Positions 12,064 to 24,331 of a stretch of DNA of 64,000 bases are shown one piece after another. Source of the stretch: Gnetum montanum. Lineage: Eukaryota > Streptophyta > Gnetopsida > Gnetales > Gnetaceae. The translations under genes were made by a program, and so were the position numbers. Every line of letters begins with the position of its first letter. The stretch's first letter is position 1. The notes under the pieces were generated by a model that ran no database searches, was not told the origin of the DNA, and worked only from the letters and a program-made list of their open reading frames with translations. The stretch covers positions 53,312 to 117,311 of the forward strand of contig MNCI01006816.1 in the NCBI GenBank assembly GCA_015680685.1, in the 5' to 3' direction.

Positions 12064-12479
12064 GGCTGGAGTGGGTGGTAATGGAGTTAAGGTTGGAAGA
12101 GATGTAGCCAGATGAGAAGGATGGTATGTTTGTGGAATATCACCCCTAGGAGAAGGAGTCCTATAATACTCATGTGTTTGGTAGTGAGGTTGAGGGGTGA
12201 CATGACTAGTAGAGTCACGTAGAGAGATTGGCTACTGTACATAATATCCATACGGGTTAGGTTGATGGTAAGGATACTGTTGCCATGGTGGTGGCATTCC
12301 CCATGATTGTGGGTGCTACCACTGTTGATACTGCTCAGTTGGTTGTGGTGGAGTTCCACTTTGATAATACATTAAGGGTTGGTGGAACTATCTTAGGTTA
12401 CCTTGGGGATAAGGTAACCTTCGAGGTGTTTCCCTTTTGTTCAATTGTGGGTTGAGTGCATACATCCTAGACTCTTGCA

Positions 12480-14353
12480 GATGTGAGATTACAAGGCAAC
12501 ATCCTTAGGATGGTTGTATTGGTATATCTTGCATCCACTATCATTTTCTGTATTCGAATCCACAACATCTTTGATGATGGCAACTTTGCCTTTACACTTG
12601 TTGCATGCATATTCTGCTTCTCTCTTTTTTCTCTTTTCCCATTCACTACCTTGCTTTCTAGACTCTTCTACTATTTTGAGAACGGTTTGAAATCTATTAT
12701 CTAAGGAGTCTCACATTTGGTCTACCTTTTCTAATATTTTCCATGCCAAATTTTGAATAGACAAAGTTTTCTTATCCACCATCTCTTCGAGTGGTGACTC
12801 TTCTTCATCCTCACAAAATCTTACTTCCTTCTTTCGAAGGGAAGGATCTCTGTTATATTCCTCCGTACCCTCTCTTTTCCTTAGCTCACCTTCCTCTTTA
12901 GCAACTTGCTCTAATAATCTTTGTACTTGATGGGTCCTAAGCTCAAACAGCCTTCCTTTAGCATATGTCCCAAGGGTTCTTCGCATTTCATGCCTAAGCC
13001 CATCTACGAGATGGCATAGTTGATCCCTCTACGAATAACCATGGTCAAGAAAACAATGTAACAGTGCATAATATCGGCCCATGGCAACATCCAAGGGTTC
13101 ATGCCCTTCTTGTTTCCATCCTTGGATTTGCTTTTATAGGTTGGACACTCAGGAGTACGTTTAGTACTTATCGTTGAACAATTCTAACATGGTACTCCAC
13201 CTACAAATGGATTTTGATTCTAAGGACCGGTACTAGCTCTTCGCTTCTTTGACTAGTGTTTGTGGGAACAACTTTAGTTTTTGCCATTCGTTTTCTATGT
13301 TTTGTAAGGCACATGCATTATGGAATGCTTGTAGATGATTTTGAGGATCAACGTTGTATCCCCCTTCAAATCATGGGATTTTTTTCATGTCTAATCTCTT
13401 GATCCTACTATCTTTTTGGTGCCTTGTTGGGATTCTGACAACCTCAGTTATGTCTAGCATACTTCGAGTAGTGAGTAGGGGTTCATCATGATAGTCTCGT
13501 CTATGGTGTCTATGATGCCTATGTTGTTCCCTACTTTCCCTTCTTTTGTGCTGTGATTCTCTAAAGTGCCCTCATCCCCTTTCCTGACTATTTCGTCTAT
13601 GACTCCCATTTCGCCTATCCTTATCCTCATAGTCTTTTTCTTTGTGATTGCATCTAGATCCTGAAGGAGAGGATGAAGGAGATGATGAAGGTGGAGAAGA
13701 AGGAGGACCGTCACCACGATGATGCCTGTTACCTTCTCTTCGGTGGTCGTGACCTCAATCATGGTTATGATCAGAATGTCCATCTTTGTCATGTGTTTGT
13801 GTTACTTTTTCAAACCCTTTGTGTTTGTCGGTACAAGAATCCAAGTTATGGATAGTTGATGAAGATTCTAATACACAACCCCTTGATCGAAGTCAATGGG
13901 AGGAACATCATTGTGTGGGCGACTACCTGAGGTAGGTTCACCACCCTCAATTTCACTTAGGACATGTGGGATATTCTATGACAACTTCCCCTTCATGGAT
14001 TCATAGCGTCTATCCTATTGTAAATCCCTTTGATGTTGTGCCTCCATGGGTCGGTACTCTCTCGAGTCATGATCTACCTATAAGTGTTGCATACCAATTC
14101 ATGTGAGATTATGAAGAAGCATGCCCGGGACTGAGCGATCAGGAGGTAACACTATGTTACCTTCTAAATCACACCAACGCAGCTGTTCATCCTAGTGGAG
14201 GATAAAGGTAAAGTTTGGTACATATTCATCAAGATGAATGTATACCATGCGAAACTGTTGAGGAACTGGCATATTATCATTTGTACTATGCCTATGATTA
14301 TTCCTTGTATCAAACCTAGGCGGTGAAACACTTTCATACGAAGAAGGAGACAT
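12480..14353 (-). pseudogene. gag: gag of element A (stops and frameshifts)
   Basis: Reading begins at the minus-strand ATG at 14,353 ('MSPSSYESVSPPRFD'), which aligns with the gag start of element G ('MSSSHRSLSPPR'). Shared blocks include 'PNFTFILH' and 'EGNIVLPPDRSVP'. The capsid-like retrotransposon gag domain is recognisable around 12,711-13,100 ('CEEPLGHMLKEGCL', 'KLLKR'). A variant of a CxxC-xxx-H segment with 'YQYNHPK' near 12,600 may be a worn zinc knuckle. An acidic/basic Asp-, Arg- and Ser-rich stretch lies at 13,450-13,800. Many stops and frame changes mean no intact product. Confidence 0.8.
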
Positions 14354-14475
14354 GATTTTATATTCAATGTGCAATGTATTATATATTATTATTTTTTTCC
14401 TTGTAATCAACCCTAAGGGTTCATTCCAATGATGAGAAATATTTCCTAAGTTCTAATTAGTGCACAATCAACAAA

Positions 14476-14494
14476 GTCCCTAGTAATGATGCCA
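14476..14494 (-). other. Primer binding site of element A
   Basis: Minus-strand TGGCATCATTACTAGGGAC begins one base inside the 5' LTR. It aligns with the cleaner site of element G, which resembles the complement of plant tRNA-Asp 3' ends, but with several transitions. Confidence 0.7.
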
Positions 14495-14495
14495 A

Positions 14496-15347
14496 TGATG
14501 AGCAGCGAGGTATCCCTACACTCAACCATATGAATACGAGTGTTCATGCATGATCTGGTCAGATTCCAAGGACTAAGTGCTTATGCGCTTTTGTGGAACA
14601 AGGATGAGTTAGTCAATCATTGTCTTCCCAAGCTTACTTGTATAACACGATTGTACGGTTAAGTAAACTTGAGGTATATGATTTTTATATATTTTTACGT
14701 TTTATGTCCTAGTGCTACAAAGGGAGGAGAGAGAGATAACTAAGTAACTAATTTAATTTAACTACTTGACTATAATTTAACTAGTCCTAACACCAGCATT
14801 CATTCTCACTTGCCGTACACATCCTGAACCAGTGCAACACTACTGGGATTACCAAATGCTAATCATTACTGGGTTACCAAGCATTACACACATGCTCGAA
14901 GTAATCATACTGAGTGTGCTTACTTATGAGAGTTATAGGGTAAGAGAGAGAACATTAATTAACAAATGAGAGCATTAAATAACTACAATTAACATTAATT
15001 AATCTATTCTGGATGCTGCAAGGTTTATCACACAGTTTTTCTTTATTGCCATACACAAGGTGTGCTCAGCTAAACAATGCTTGAATGAAGATCTATTCAC
15101 TTTATGACTCCTAATGTGGGCACGCAGAAATAATTCTAACTTTAAGAGGGAGAAAACGCAAGAGTTTGGGTAAGGAATCTCTTCCATACCAAGTGCACCC
15201 ACTCTTATTTACAGGTGATAAGATAGGCCCTGATATGGAATGCCCGATATCGCATACCCGATATCACATATGCGATATCGCGTAATGTGATATCAGGTAA
15301 CCGATATTGTGGACATGATATCGTGGTCCCAATATCATGGCTCATCA
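14496..15347 (-). repeat. 5' LTR of element A
   Basis: 852 bp with TGATGAG and CTCATCA ends and clear alignment to 5,620-6,442. The U3 side (15,230-15,347) holds the best-phased palindrome series of the window: GATATG, GATATC, GATATT or AATATC cores start at 15,232, 15,246, 15,260, 15,274, 15,289, 15,303, 15,317 and 15,331. Confidence 0.93.
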
Positions 15348-17150
15348 GTTTGTGTGTGTGTGCGTGCGTGCATGCATGCAGGCTCACTTATTGTACATCA
15401 TCAAAGTTGTCAACATTAGTCATTTGTTGCAACCTGTTAATAATGATAAACAACACTACAAGCAAACATGCAAGCATTAAATATAATCAGTGCTATATGA
15501 CTACTTTGATATTGCATTATAAGGGTTTGATGAGGTCATGAGTAGGCTTAACTCCTAGTGAGAAACTTGGTTTCATGTGTTTTCTCCTACCATATTGGTC
15601 TTAGATGGGAATTTCAACTAAGGAACCCTCCGTGATGTTTCTCGTTTCGAGGTCAAAGATCATTGGGCTACATTAGGATATTATGGTTGTATAGTGTAAT
15701 GGTTTCAAGGCTCAATACTTGGATACATAAGTTCAACTTGGTTAACATCACGAGAGGGGTTTACTAATTCTTTAAGGCTAGTTGAGTTTGCTTCCTCATC
15801 CTCTTAGCTCAATCTGCATGTCAACATAAGCACAACAAGTGGCACCTATGTAGTAAAATGATAAAAATTGATCAAACCAATAAAATAATGCCAACAATAA
15901 TGCAAAATACTATGGTAATAATGCATAAATGAGAAAAAATGTTGAAACAAAGGCCATACAAGTATTCAAGTAATGTCAAAAAAGGTTATAAGGTAATACA
16001 AGGTAATGTAGGGTTAAACATGAGTACACTTTTGCTAATTTAAGGCCTTGGTAGGCCATGTTGCCAGTTTAAGGCCTCGATAGGTTGTAAGATTGCTAGT
16101 TTAAGGCCATGGAAAGCCATTATAAGGAAAAAGCAAGGTGAAATTTGATAAAATATGACAAAGTAAAGATATATCAAGGTAACAATAGGATAAAATTGAG
16201 TAGAAATATAATAAGATATGGTAGGCTAGGTGAAGTAAGGTAAATATGGTATTAGATTATATATATATATATCAAGTCATCCCCCTAGGCTAGGCTGGCT
16301 AACATGGCTTCCAACATTAGGTAGAGGGGATGAGCTCAACTGGCACTAGAGTGGAGGGTTTATTTTTGGTGGCCGTAGTGTAGAGGTGGTGAAGCATGAT
16401 GGTGATAGGGGAACATGCATGGTGAACAGTAGCGGACGATGGCATGTGACACAGACAAGGTGTAGTATGGTAGGTAGAGGTAGGAGAGGCAAAGTGCATA
16501 GATAGTAGAGGTTATAAAAGGTTATATCTTTGTCTGTTTAACATTTTTATTCTATTTTCTTTTGTATTTGGAAGTGTGAATGCTCCAGGAGGGTTTCAAA
16601 ACAAAGAAAAAGATGTGGATGATATAGTAGTGGTAGGGAAGATTCTCCCTTTCCATGATGGGGCTTCAAGTGACCAGGATTGATGGATAGATTTTATGGC
16701 CATGGATATGAACTATTATTGATGGAATATGGTTTTATGGACATTTATGTGGACTGTTAAATATGTTACAAGGCTATGATATAGGATCTTCATTTTTATG
16801 GCTTTTGAGTTTTTTTATGGATTTTTTATAGTTTTATGTCTTTATGAATTTTGTTTTAATTTTCTATGTTTGTAGTTTTGCAATTTTTTCTAAGGAAAAA
16901 ATGAAACAAAGGCTAAACAAAACATGTGATAAAAATGTAATATAAAGAATAATAAATACTAAAATGAAGTAATAATTAAGACTATGGTAAATAAGCAAGC
17001 ATGATTAAAAATAATAAAGTGAAATGCTAAAATTCATGTAAAGAAGCTAAACTAATTTCATACTAAGAACACACATACACATAAAAAACAAGAAAAGATA
17101 AAATAGCAAAGCAGGGAGAAAAGATTTAAGGCTATGATATCATAGTAATG
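15348..17150. other. Unassigned AT-rich repeat-like region
   Basis: It begins with the GT tract that flanks element A. A short imperfect repeat of 'gctagtttaaggcc' occurs three times at about 16,035-16,115, and an (AT)n run at about 16,258-16,273. No coding motif recognised. It may belong to the decayed downstream internal part of element B, whose gag-protease reads leftward from 19.1 kb. Confidence 0.4.
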
Positions 17151-17379
17151 AATTTCCTAATGTCAAACCTAGTGGGAACCTTTACACTTGTAATGGATTC
17201 AACAATGTTTAATTTACCAAATCCTAAATCCATGAATTTTTAGGTGTTAGATGACCAAGGAATGGTCACATTAGTCTCATTATTTTTGTTGTTGAGGATG
17301 TTTGACTAGTGAAAGCAGGATGAGTTCCTAAACTAGTCTCTTCTAATACATCCAATTGTGAGATGGCTAGGATTTCAGG

Positions 17380-19090
17380 ATCTGTATGCCAGAATATTTC
17401 TTTATCCTTACAACAAAAGTGTATTTATTGATGCAACGGTGATGAAACAAAATCATGATAAGCTAACTAAGGTATTTCAAGAATAGCATTAATTCTAGAC
17501 AAGTCATAATGACAACAAACACAACCTTGGATGCAATCATACTTCTTATCGAAAAAGGAAATTTTATTAATCCTAAGGTTTCTACTCTAGTGCCACTAAA
17601 TGAAACTAGAGAAAAGTTGTAGTTAGAGTATTTGACCTATTTTTCAAGGTTAAGATGCTCAATGACCATCCATGATATGACATTGGTTTTGGCTCCATCA
17701 TACATGTGCACCAAAGGTAGTGATACATTGTATCTAATTCATACAATGATATAAATTAGAAGCTGGTACATGGCACCCCATTGTAGGATGTATCATGATG
17801 TTATCTCCCTTAAAAACCAAGTATTCAATCTCATAGCATAGAGGGTTAAGAGTTGATAAGATTGCATGAACATAAGGTTGAATGTCCAAAGGAATTATAA
17901 TAGACTTTAGCAATTCCTCCAATGTTAGACAATGCTCTTTTAAGGTGGAGATGATGTCAAAGAAGGAAAGGTTTATTCCCATCAAATGTGGATGATGGAG
18001 TTAAGACAACAATTGAATTTGGGGAGGGGGTGGTGGGGGTTGTGGGGTGGCGAGGAAGAGAGAGAAGGATTTGCATTTGGTGGGAATACAACTTTTTTTT
18101 GTTTTGTTTATTGACCAGCTTCTTCTCTTTTCCCTTGTCATTGGCTATTGCCTCCTTTTGGGCCCTTGTGAGAATTTTGATTGGTGAAGTAGGGGTAGGG
18201 AGCAAGGGAGGTTCTTGTGATCTAGATGAAAAGAAAGGTTAAGATTAAGGACACATAGCATAGGACAAGACATGGGGATAATCAACATAGCAAGTAGATG
18301 TGGAAACTCTATTTAGAGAAGAAGGAAAATATGAAAAAAGTAGGTTAGGATGGCATTGGAACTTCATCATAGTGGGGATTCATATCAATGACTAATCGAG
18401 CCCTTCATATGTTTTAGAAAGTAGGAGCATTGACATCATTTCAAGGGATATTAATTACAAAAGGATTCTTAGGCCTTGGCAAGATATCATGTGAGGGTGA
18501 AGAAGACTAGCAATAGGAGGGATATATTTGGATAATGAAAGGAGCTCTTGAATAAGTTCCTTTGGGTTCGAAATGAAAGGCTAAAATTCTCCTTGAATGT
18601 GAATTCAAGGGATTCTAATAAATTTACGTACTTTGGTTATCAGGTTGGATGGGGCTGTTGGTCATAATTACTCCTGTTTCTACCAATTTTTGAACATTAT
18701 CTTTGAGATTGTTACAATCCTTAGTATCATAGGCTATTGCCTTATGATAATAGTACAATTTATTGCAATTATACCACTTAACAACTAGAGGCTCTCATTT
18801 CTTACATTGGGTAGAATTAATACCCAAGGCTTGAAGCATTTTGAATCACACCCTCATTTATTTTGAAACTTGTTTAAGCATTCTGTGTCCATCTTTTAAT
18901 AGCATGCTATATAGTTGAGTGTATGTCATCAAAAATTTGTGATACTTGGATTGGTATTTTTGTGGCATCCTTGGTTGTCCTTCATTATTAAACATATTTT
19001 TCCAACCACCATTAGGCTTTAGATTAGGATTTGTGTTCTTATTCCTACCATTTCCTCCATTGTCTCCACCACTTGATGATGACCTAGCAT
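17380..19090 (-). pseudogene. gag-pol: gag C-terminus and protease-region remnant of element B (Tat-like gypsy)
   Basis: Minus-strand translation shows, in order, the gag tail ('FLMTYTQLYSMLLKDGH'), a zinc-finger-like block ('YYHKAIAYDTKDCNNLKD', then 'LVETGVI'), a Pro-rich linker, an 'LTRAQKEAIANDKGKEKK' block (about 18,170) and a pre-protease helix region ('TLEELLKSIIIPLDIQP', about 17,900). Near 17,440 it ends with 'SSPLHQ', recalling the 'SSLHQKLKF' region after the protease. This block order is typical of plant Tat/Ogre-type gypsy pols and differs from element A. Frame changes and stops are frequent. No RT or integrase is visible further left, so the element is truncated or deleted. Confidence 0.65.
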
Positions 19091-19310
19091 AATTTGGTTT
19101 ACTAAAGATACTATATGACTAGCATTTTAGGTGAACTTATCTTTTCTTGCTACTATATTTACTTTGTTTTTGAAGTTGTAAAATCCATGTTAATTTATTT
19201 TGATGCTTAAGTGTGTACATTTTGAGAAATTATTCTAAGTATGAGAGATATACTTTGTGATGTTTGATACAATGAACTTTGTAAAATCAAATAACTAGCA
19301 AACATTGACA

Positions 19311-19331
19311 CATCCCCAGTAACAATGCTAA
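19311..19331 (-). other. Primer binding site of element B
   Basis: Minus-strand TTAGCATTGTTACTGGGGAT abuts the LTR end and parallels the primer sites of A, E and G. Downstream leader sequence ('caaagttcattgtatca') is shared with element E. Confidence 0.65.
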
Positions 19332-20181
19332 TGATGAGCAATTGGGTATTCCAATACTCAACCATCCAAGTCACAAGTATTCATGCACAACTAGATCGTA
19401 ATCCATGGATGGACAGTGTAGATATACTGGTGTGTCGATGTTAAGTTCATAATTATTGTCTTTCCACTTAGAGTTAGCAAGGTGCAAATTGTATGGTTTA
19501 ACTTCTTAGTAAGGAATGTGATGAACTGATGTTGAGTGGCTATTAATAATGCTAAGTGCAAAGATAGTGGAAATGCTTATAAATTCTAATGCCAAGTACA
19601 TTGAAAATATAAATCTATTCTATCCTATTGAGGATAAGAATTCGTTATTGGGTTTCCATACATACTAGGCTAATGTAATTATTATTAAGATTACTAAATA
19701 ACTTTACTACTAAGTGAATCAAGCAAAGCCACTAATGGGTTACCAAAAAATTACAATTTATGCTCAAAACTAGTCGTATTTCTTCCACCTTACTAATAGA
19801 CATGGGAATAGTAAATGACTTAGTAAAAGTAAATGACTGAATAAAAGTTAACATGGCAGAAAAGTAAATCTATGTTAAGTGATATGCTACAATGATGAAT
19901 GAAAATATTAATCTTTATTGTCATTCATGAGTTATCTCCAAGAATAATCCACTTGAAAAAAGATTCAATGCAACTAAAATTTACCACATTACGGGCATTC
20001 ACTCTAACTCTAACTTTACGAAACCAAACTGCAAGAGTTTCACGAAGGTTGGAATAAAGTTGTTGTTTCAACACAATGGTGGGTTGATATTTATAAGCAT
20101 GACCATGGCCCACTACATTGTATCTACAATGATGTATGCAAAGCTACAATATCGTAGACTTGCATAGTAACTATTTTATCA
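19332..20181 (-). repeat. 5' LTR of element B
   Basis: Read on the minus strand the LTR starts TGATAAAATAG at 20,181 and ends with GCTCATCA at 19,332, giving 850 bp, the same size as the other LTRs. A TATAAATA box lies at 20,088-20,095, preceded by small palindromes (CTACAATATCGTAG near 20,145). A primer site follows immediately inside (19,311-19,331). No partner 3' LTR was found to the left. Confidence 0.75.
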
Positions 20182-20264
20182 TGGACATACAAAGAATTTC
20201 ATATGAGAATTATCAAGTATTCATATATATTTCTTGAAGTGGGTATACTCATGTTGCTTACAAG

Positions 20265-20677
20265 TGATAACATTAAATGCTTAATACCAAGAAAGTAAAT
20301 TTTATGTAAAGTAAGTTACTAGAAAATAAAGTTATGCTAATGTAAGTATTGCAATGAATAGAAGGAATCTCAATTTTATTTCCACTCATGCAAATGTGTT
20401 TAGGTATAAATGCACTCGAATAAAATGCCACACAATCATTTGAATTCATGCTACATTTGTTCAAAGAAAAAAATATTCTAACTTCTACACGAAGAAACTA
20501 CAAGAGTTTAGCTAAGGGAACGATCAAAAGATGCCATAAATGCAAAGGATATATGTATTTATATAGGCAATGCTTGTGTCAAAATTGATGTACTTGCATT
20601 AACACATCCTAAGATATGTCAACAAGGCTATGTTGACAAGCATGCATCAATGCAGCTATCTTATTGATGTTTCATCA
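20265..20677 (-). repeat. LTR fragment C, same family as the LTR of element D but inverted
   Basis: Read on the minus strand it starts near TGATGAAACATC (20,677) and aligns with the U3-R part of the D 3' LTR at 44,440 onward. Both contain 'agctgcatt', TGCATTGATGC (here 20,644-20,654 as its complement), a 'gttgacata' word and a TATATAAA-type box. The U5 side is cut off near 20,265, where element B's LTR begins within about 90 bases. It lies opposite in orientation to element D, whose RNase H starts about 45 bases away. Confidence 0.6.
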
Positions 20678-20724
20678 AGTATGTACAAGCATTACAACAC
20701 TTGAAGTAAAAGATCATAGAAATA

Positions 20725-20942
20725 CCAATTTTGCATGCACCTTATTGGTCCAAACCTTTTCATATCATGACATATGTGTTCAACTATGCATCAGAAGTAG
20801 TACTTACACAAATGGATGATTAAAAACATCCATACTACTACAAGTTGGAGCATTGTGGATGCACAACTTAATTACACCACTACAGAGAAGGAACTCATGG
20901 CAGTGATGTATGCTCTTAAGAAATTCAAGAACTATGTGCTTG
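20725..20942 (+). pseudogene. pol: RNase H start of element D, interrupted by element E
   Basis: Plus-strand reading gives the RT-RNase H junction ('HAPYWSKPFHIMTYVFNYA') and then, in a shifted frame, 'LNYTTTEKELMAVMYALKKF', the RNase H core with its Glu. The frame is cut at 20,942 by the LTR of E and resumes at 38,734 after E, with the 5-bp GCTTG duplicated. No D sequence 5' of RNase H is present, so D is truncated upstream. Confidence 0.8.
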
Positions 20943-21811
20943 TGATGAGTAGCGAAGTATTCAACACCCAACCATACAAGATATGAGTGTTCATGTGCAA
21001 TCCTAGTCGAACCCCGTAGATAAGGTAATGTGATTATACCAGTAATTAGTTAGTGTTCGTGATGGTTATCTTCCCACGTGAGTTAGTAAAATTAATGCAT
21101 ATGGTTTAACTCATAATGAGGCATATGATATTGATGTTGTATTGGCCATTGTGCTCCTATTAAACATAAAGTGAAGATAAAGGTTTCTAATTCTAAGTAA
21201 CTAGTAAAGGAATCTAATCTAGCCTATATGATGAGCAGCCAGTCTTGACCTTCCTTTCACACCTTGGACCTCATGTAAGTACTATTGGAATTACCAAGTA
21301 CCATACTATTGGTTGTACCAAGTGATAGTACTACTGGGTTACCAAGTAGCTACACTTAAGTGCTCAAGATCAATCGTACTCATTCAGCTCAATAATAGTA
21401 AAAGTAAATTGCAAGAAATCATAAACATTAACTATGAAAATACTAAAACAATAAACTAATTAAAAATAGAAATAAAACTAAGTGTTGTTGCAATGATGAA
21501 AAGTAATCTTGATATTTATTTCCAATCATCTAATGCATCCAAGTACATCAGACTCAAATAAAGACTATGTTCAATCACTTAACATCACATTGCGGGCACA
21601 CGCTACTAAGTACTGAATTCAAGAAAATAAACTAAAAGAGTTATGTTACTAAGTTAATAATATACTATGGATCTGTGTGCTTAGGTGCTGCTTATATAGG
21701 CTGGCATGCATCCTACGATATCATTTATATGATAACATATGATGAGATATGATAACATATCTACGATATCATAAATACGATATCATTGGTTTAAAATTTT
21801 TGGATTTATTA
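20943..21811 (-). repeat. 3' LTR of element E
   Basis: 869 bp. On the minus strand it begins TAATAAATCC (not TG) at 21,811 and ends CTCATCA at 20,943. The other LTR has the same TAATAAA start, so the change was present before insertion. GATATC cores lie at 21,717, 21,765 and 21,779 (last pair 14 bp apart), and a TATATA box at 21,694-21,699. Confidence 0.9.
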
Positions 21812-21820
21812 TACCCCCAT
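21812..21820 (-). other. Polypurine tract of element E
   Basis: Minus-strand ATGGGGGTA directly before the 3' LTR, one base different from the GTGGGGGTA of the other elements. Confidence 0.8.
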
Positions 21821-21989
21821 GATTGACTAAAAACTCATCCTCAAGTTAAAACAAAATGAGGATGGAGTTCCTTACAAAATTGGGAGGTAGATCTACATGA
21901 CACTGACTTCTATATAGATAACTCTCTAGTGTTGTAGTGGAGTTTACAAAAATGAACACATCACATGATAATTTTAACAAAGAATGAAA

Positions 21990-24157
21990 AACAAAATCCT
22001 ACAAGGTTGATTGTATCCTTATGTTATTCCAGTCAAGGTAACTCTTCCATAGGCTTCTTTTCATTATTGTTAGGCATCTTGAATTGGTATCTATTCAGGA
22101 GCACTTGCAACTTCTCTTCTTTTATTCTTGGATCATGGACCATCCTTGTTGATGAACTAATGTTTGATGGATTGGACACATTCCATAGACATGGAAGTTG
22201 CAAAAACATATGATTGGCTTTAGCGTACCACATTGCAAACTATTGTCATTCTTTTTCAAAGCTCTAGCCTTTTCTCTAAGTTCATGATAGTCTATTAATC
22301 TCCTAGCCAAATTCTAGTTCCAATTCTAGTTTTCTACTTGATTGCTTCTAGTTTTGAGTTTACTACTTGAAGTTTTTGTAGAGCATCTTTGCTATCTACA
22401 AACTCCTTCTCATGTAAAACATATGTGGCTACTACTTGTTGTTCTAGTTCATTTCTAGGCCTACTTACTATTAACATGGCCAAATTAGCATATTGAAGGT
22501 TTGCTAATGCCATGTATTCTTTTAAGGTTTGTATTTGCAGGTTTTTATTTGTCACTTCTGCTTAATAGGTCTGGGCCATGCTATCCAAGATGGGTTGCCA
22601 ATCAGGATTTTGTGTTGCAACCGAATTGATTTTAGCCTTTGCCATTTAGATCTCTTTCTTATTTATATATTTATACATGCCCACTTAGTCTTAGAAGTTG
22701 TCTTTAAGCCTTTCATGTTTCTTGGCCTCATTTTGCGACATGTAGCTTTCGATAACTAACTTCTATTAGATGGTGTGTACCTCCTCTATAGAGAGGGTTC
22801 TATTTTCTCTTGCAAGGTGGCTCATATCTTGGTTGATCCTAATTAGCTTCTCTCTCAACTAATGGATGCTTTCTTCTTTTGCTTTTCTATTGTGGTCAAC
22901 CTCGTGTTATCCATAGTGATTTGTATATTTTCTTCTTATAAGGCAACAAGTACTTTGATATGGGTATATGATTAGGCTTTGGCTACTAAAGCATTCCATA
23001 CCATCTTTTCTTTCTCATCTACTATATTTTTGTTGTTCTTAAGAAGGAAATTGATCTACTTAGTTCTAAATTGTGCTAATTTGATTTGATGCTATGAACT
23101 AAGTTGGATTTCTCCTTTCTGCTCTCAGGGCTACAAGCTCTTCTTGTAACTAGTAAAGCTCATTCCTAGCATGTTCTATCCTAGTTTTAGCCATGATTAA
23201 TTTTCCTGTGGTGGCTATTAATTTAGACTATGTTGTAGTGATATCACAAAGAATATCAAATAGATTTATCATAACTTGTCATGTTTGCAATAGTCTATCC
23301 AACACATCTTCATGTTCTGTAGGAGTCATAGAGGTACCAGCTAGTACTTGAGCATCTTTGGCTCTAGAAATATCATATGGTGGCATAATAGGTACATCGA
23401 AAGATTCTTTAATATGATCTGTAATCACTTTTGTAGCTCTCACTCCATCATGGTGCTATAAGACCACAATTGTGGCTTCTTCTCCTAATTCAAGCATCAC
23501 TTGGAATGATGCAGCATTCCTAGAAATTTGTTGTGACCATTGGGCCTCTCCTCCTGACTATAGCGATATATATCCATTGGTAGGATTGGTGAAATAGTTG
23601 GCCTAACTACATCATCAATAACTTTAAATAAATTATCCTCTTCCCTGCTTTCCCAAGTGATGGTTTTTGCAATTTGCTGCAGATGACTCATTAAAGGCCT
23701 ATAATCTTACAACAACGATGGTGAAGCTTATGGTTGCTATTGTTGTTGTCTTGTGGGTTGGGTAGTCTCCTCAATGTTTCATTGTTCTTCTAATTGATCC
23801 TTTTTAGGAGGCACTGGCTTGATCATTTTAGTAAAGGAAGAATTTTTTGGCTTCCTCAATGCATCATTTACTAAAATTCTAGCCTATTTACATAACTTCC
23901 AGTTAAGGCAAGCAAACAGAAGTGTTAACTATCCTATCTTCTTTTCTTCAAATCACCTTTGGATTTCTATGAAATAGAGGTGAGCAATGTTTGCATTGAA
24001 TTTTTCCTCTATGATTACACTCCCTTTGGTTGCATATGTAGAGACTCTATTTAGTATTTTGGTTGGAAATAGGTGATGAGTGCTAATCTTAAAATAGATC
24101 TTTTCTTCCATAGCCAATTCGCTGTATTCTTTGTCTTCCTTGCCATATGCCCATTGT
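21990..24157 (-). pseudogene. Extra ORF of element E, C-terminal part
   Basis: The minus-strand frame resumes near 24,157 ('AYGKEDKEY') beyond element F and runs to about 21,990 with several stops. It aligns block by block with the extra ORF of F: a 'TYFK...HHLFPTK' type block, a poorly kept 'LCK' block, a Gln/Pro-rich linker, 'DNLFKVIDDVVRPTI' (about 23,590) and a long coiled-coil tail ('LANLQYANLAMLIVSRPR', then 'LARRLIDYHELREKARA'). The tail ends 'EEKLQVLLNRYQF' just before the polypurine tract. The N-terminal region resembles plant transposon-associated proteins of the 'putative plant transposon protein' type. Its function is unknown. Confidence 0.7.
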
Positions 24158-24220
24158 AACCATAGCTTCCTAGTGTTTTTGAACTAGGGAAGTAACCATA
24201 GCTTGCCATATGCCCATTGT

Positions 24221-24331
24221 AACCTTGGAGGAGATGAAGTAAGTCTTGAACTAGGGAAGGCCTCAAGGNTACCTAATGCAAACAACCTTGGAGGAGATGA
24301 AGTAAGTCTTGAACTAGGGAAGGCCTCAAGG
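24221..24331. repeat. 48-bp direct duplication around an N, assembly artefact
   Basis: Bases 24,221-24,268 and 24,284-24,331 are identical, separated by a single N (24,269) and 14 other bases. The duplicate looks like overlapping contig ends that were not merged. A related echo, 'tgccatatgcccattgtaac', occurs near 24,143 and 24,204, so this whole junction of E and F is unreliable. Confidence 0.75.

Larger units (their letters stand above)
5620..15347 (-). mobile_element. Element A: complete Ty3/gypsy LTR retrotransposon (minus strand)
   Basis: Two LTRs (5,620-6,442 and 14,496-15,347) share TGATGAG and CTCATCA termini. They bracket an internal region that reads, on the minus strand from right to left, gag, aspartic protease, reverse transcriptase, RNase H and integrase. 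This RT-before-IN order defines Ty3/gypsy. A polypurine tract abuts the left LTR and a tRNA-like primer site abuts the right LTR, confirming orientation. The LTRs differ at many positions by eye, mostly transitions, and the frames carry stops, so it is an old copy. It lacks the extra ORF seen in D, E and F. Single Ns at 8,386, 8,718 and 8,899 mark damaged assembly in the integrase. Confidence 0.93.

Noticed and set aside
15232-15336. CRISPR-like array
   Set aside because: Regular spacing comes from a 14-bp palindrome series inside an LTR in a plant genome; there are no spacers of repeat-spacer type.
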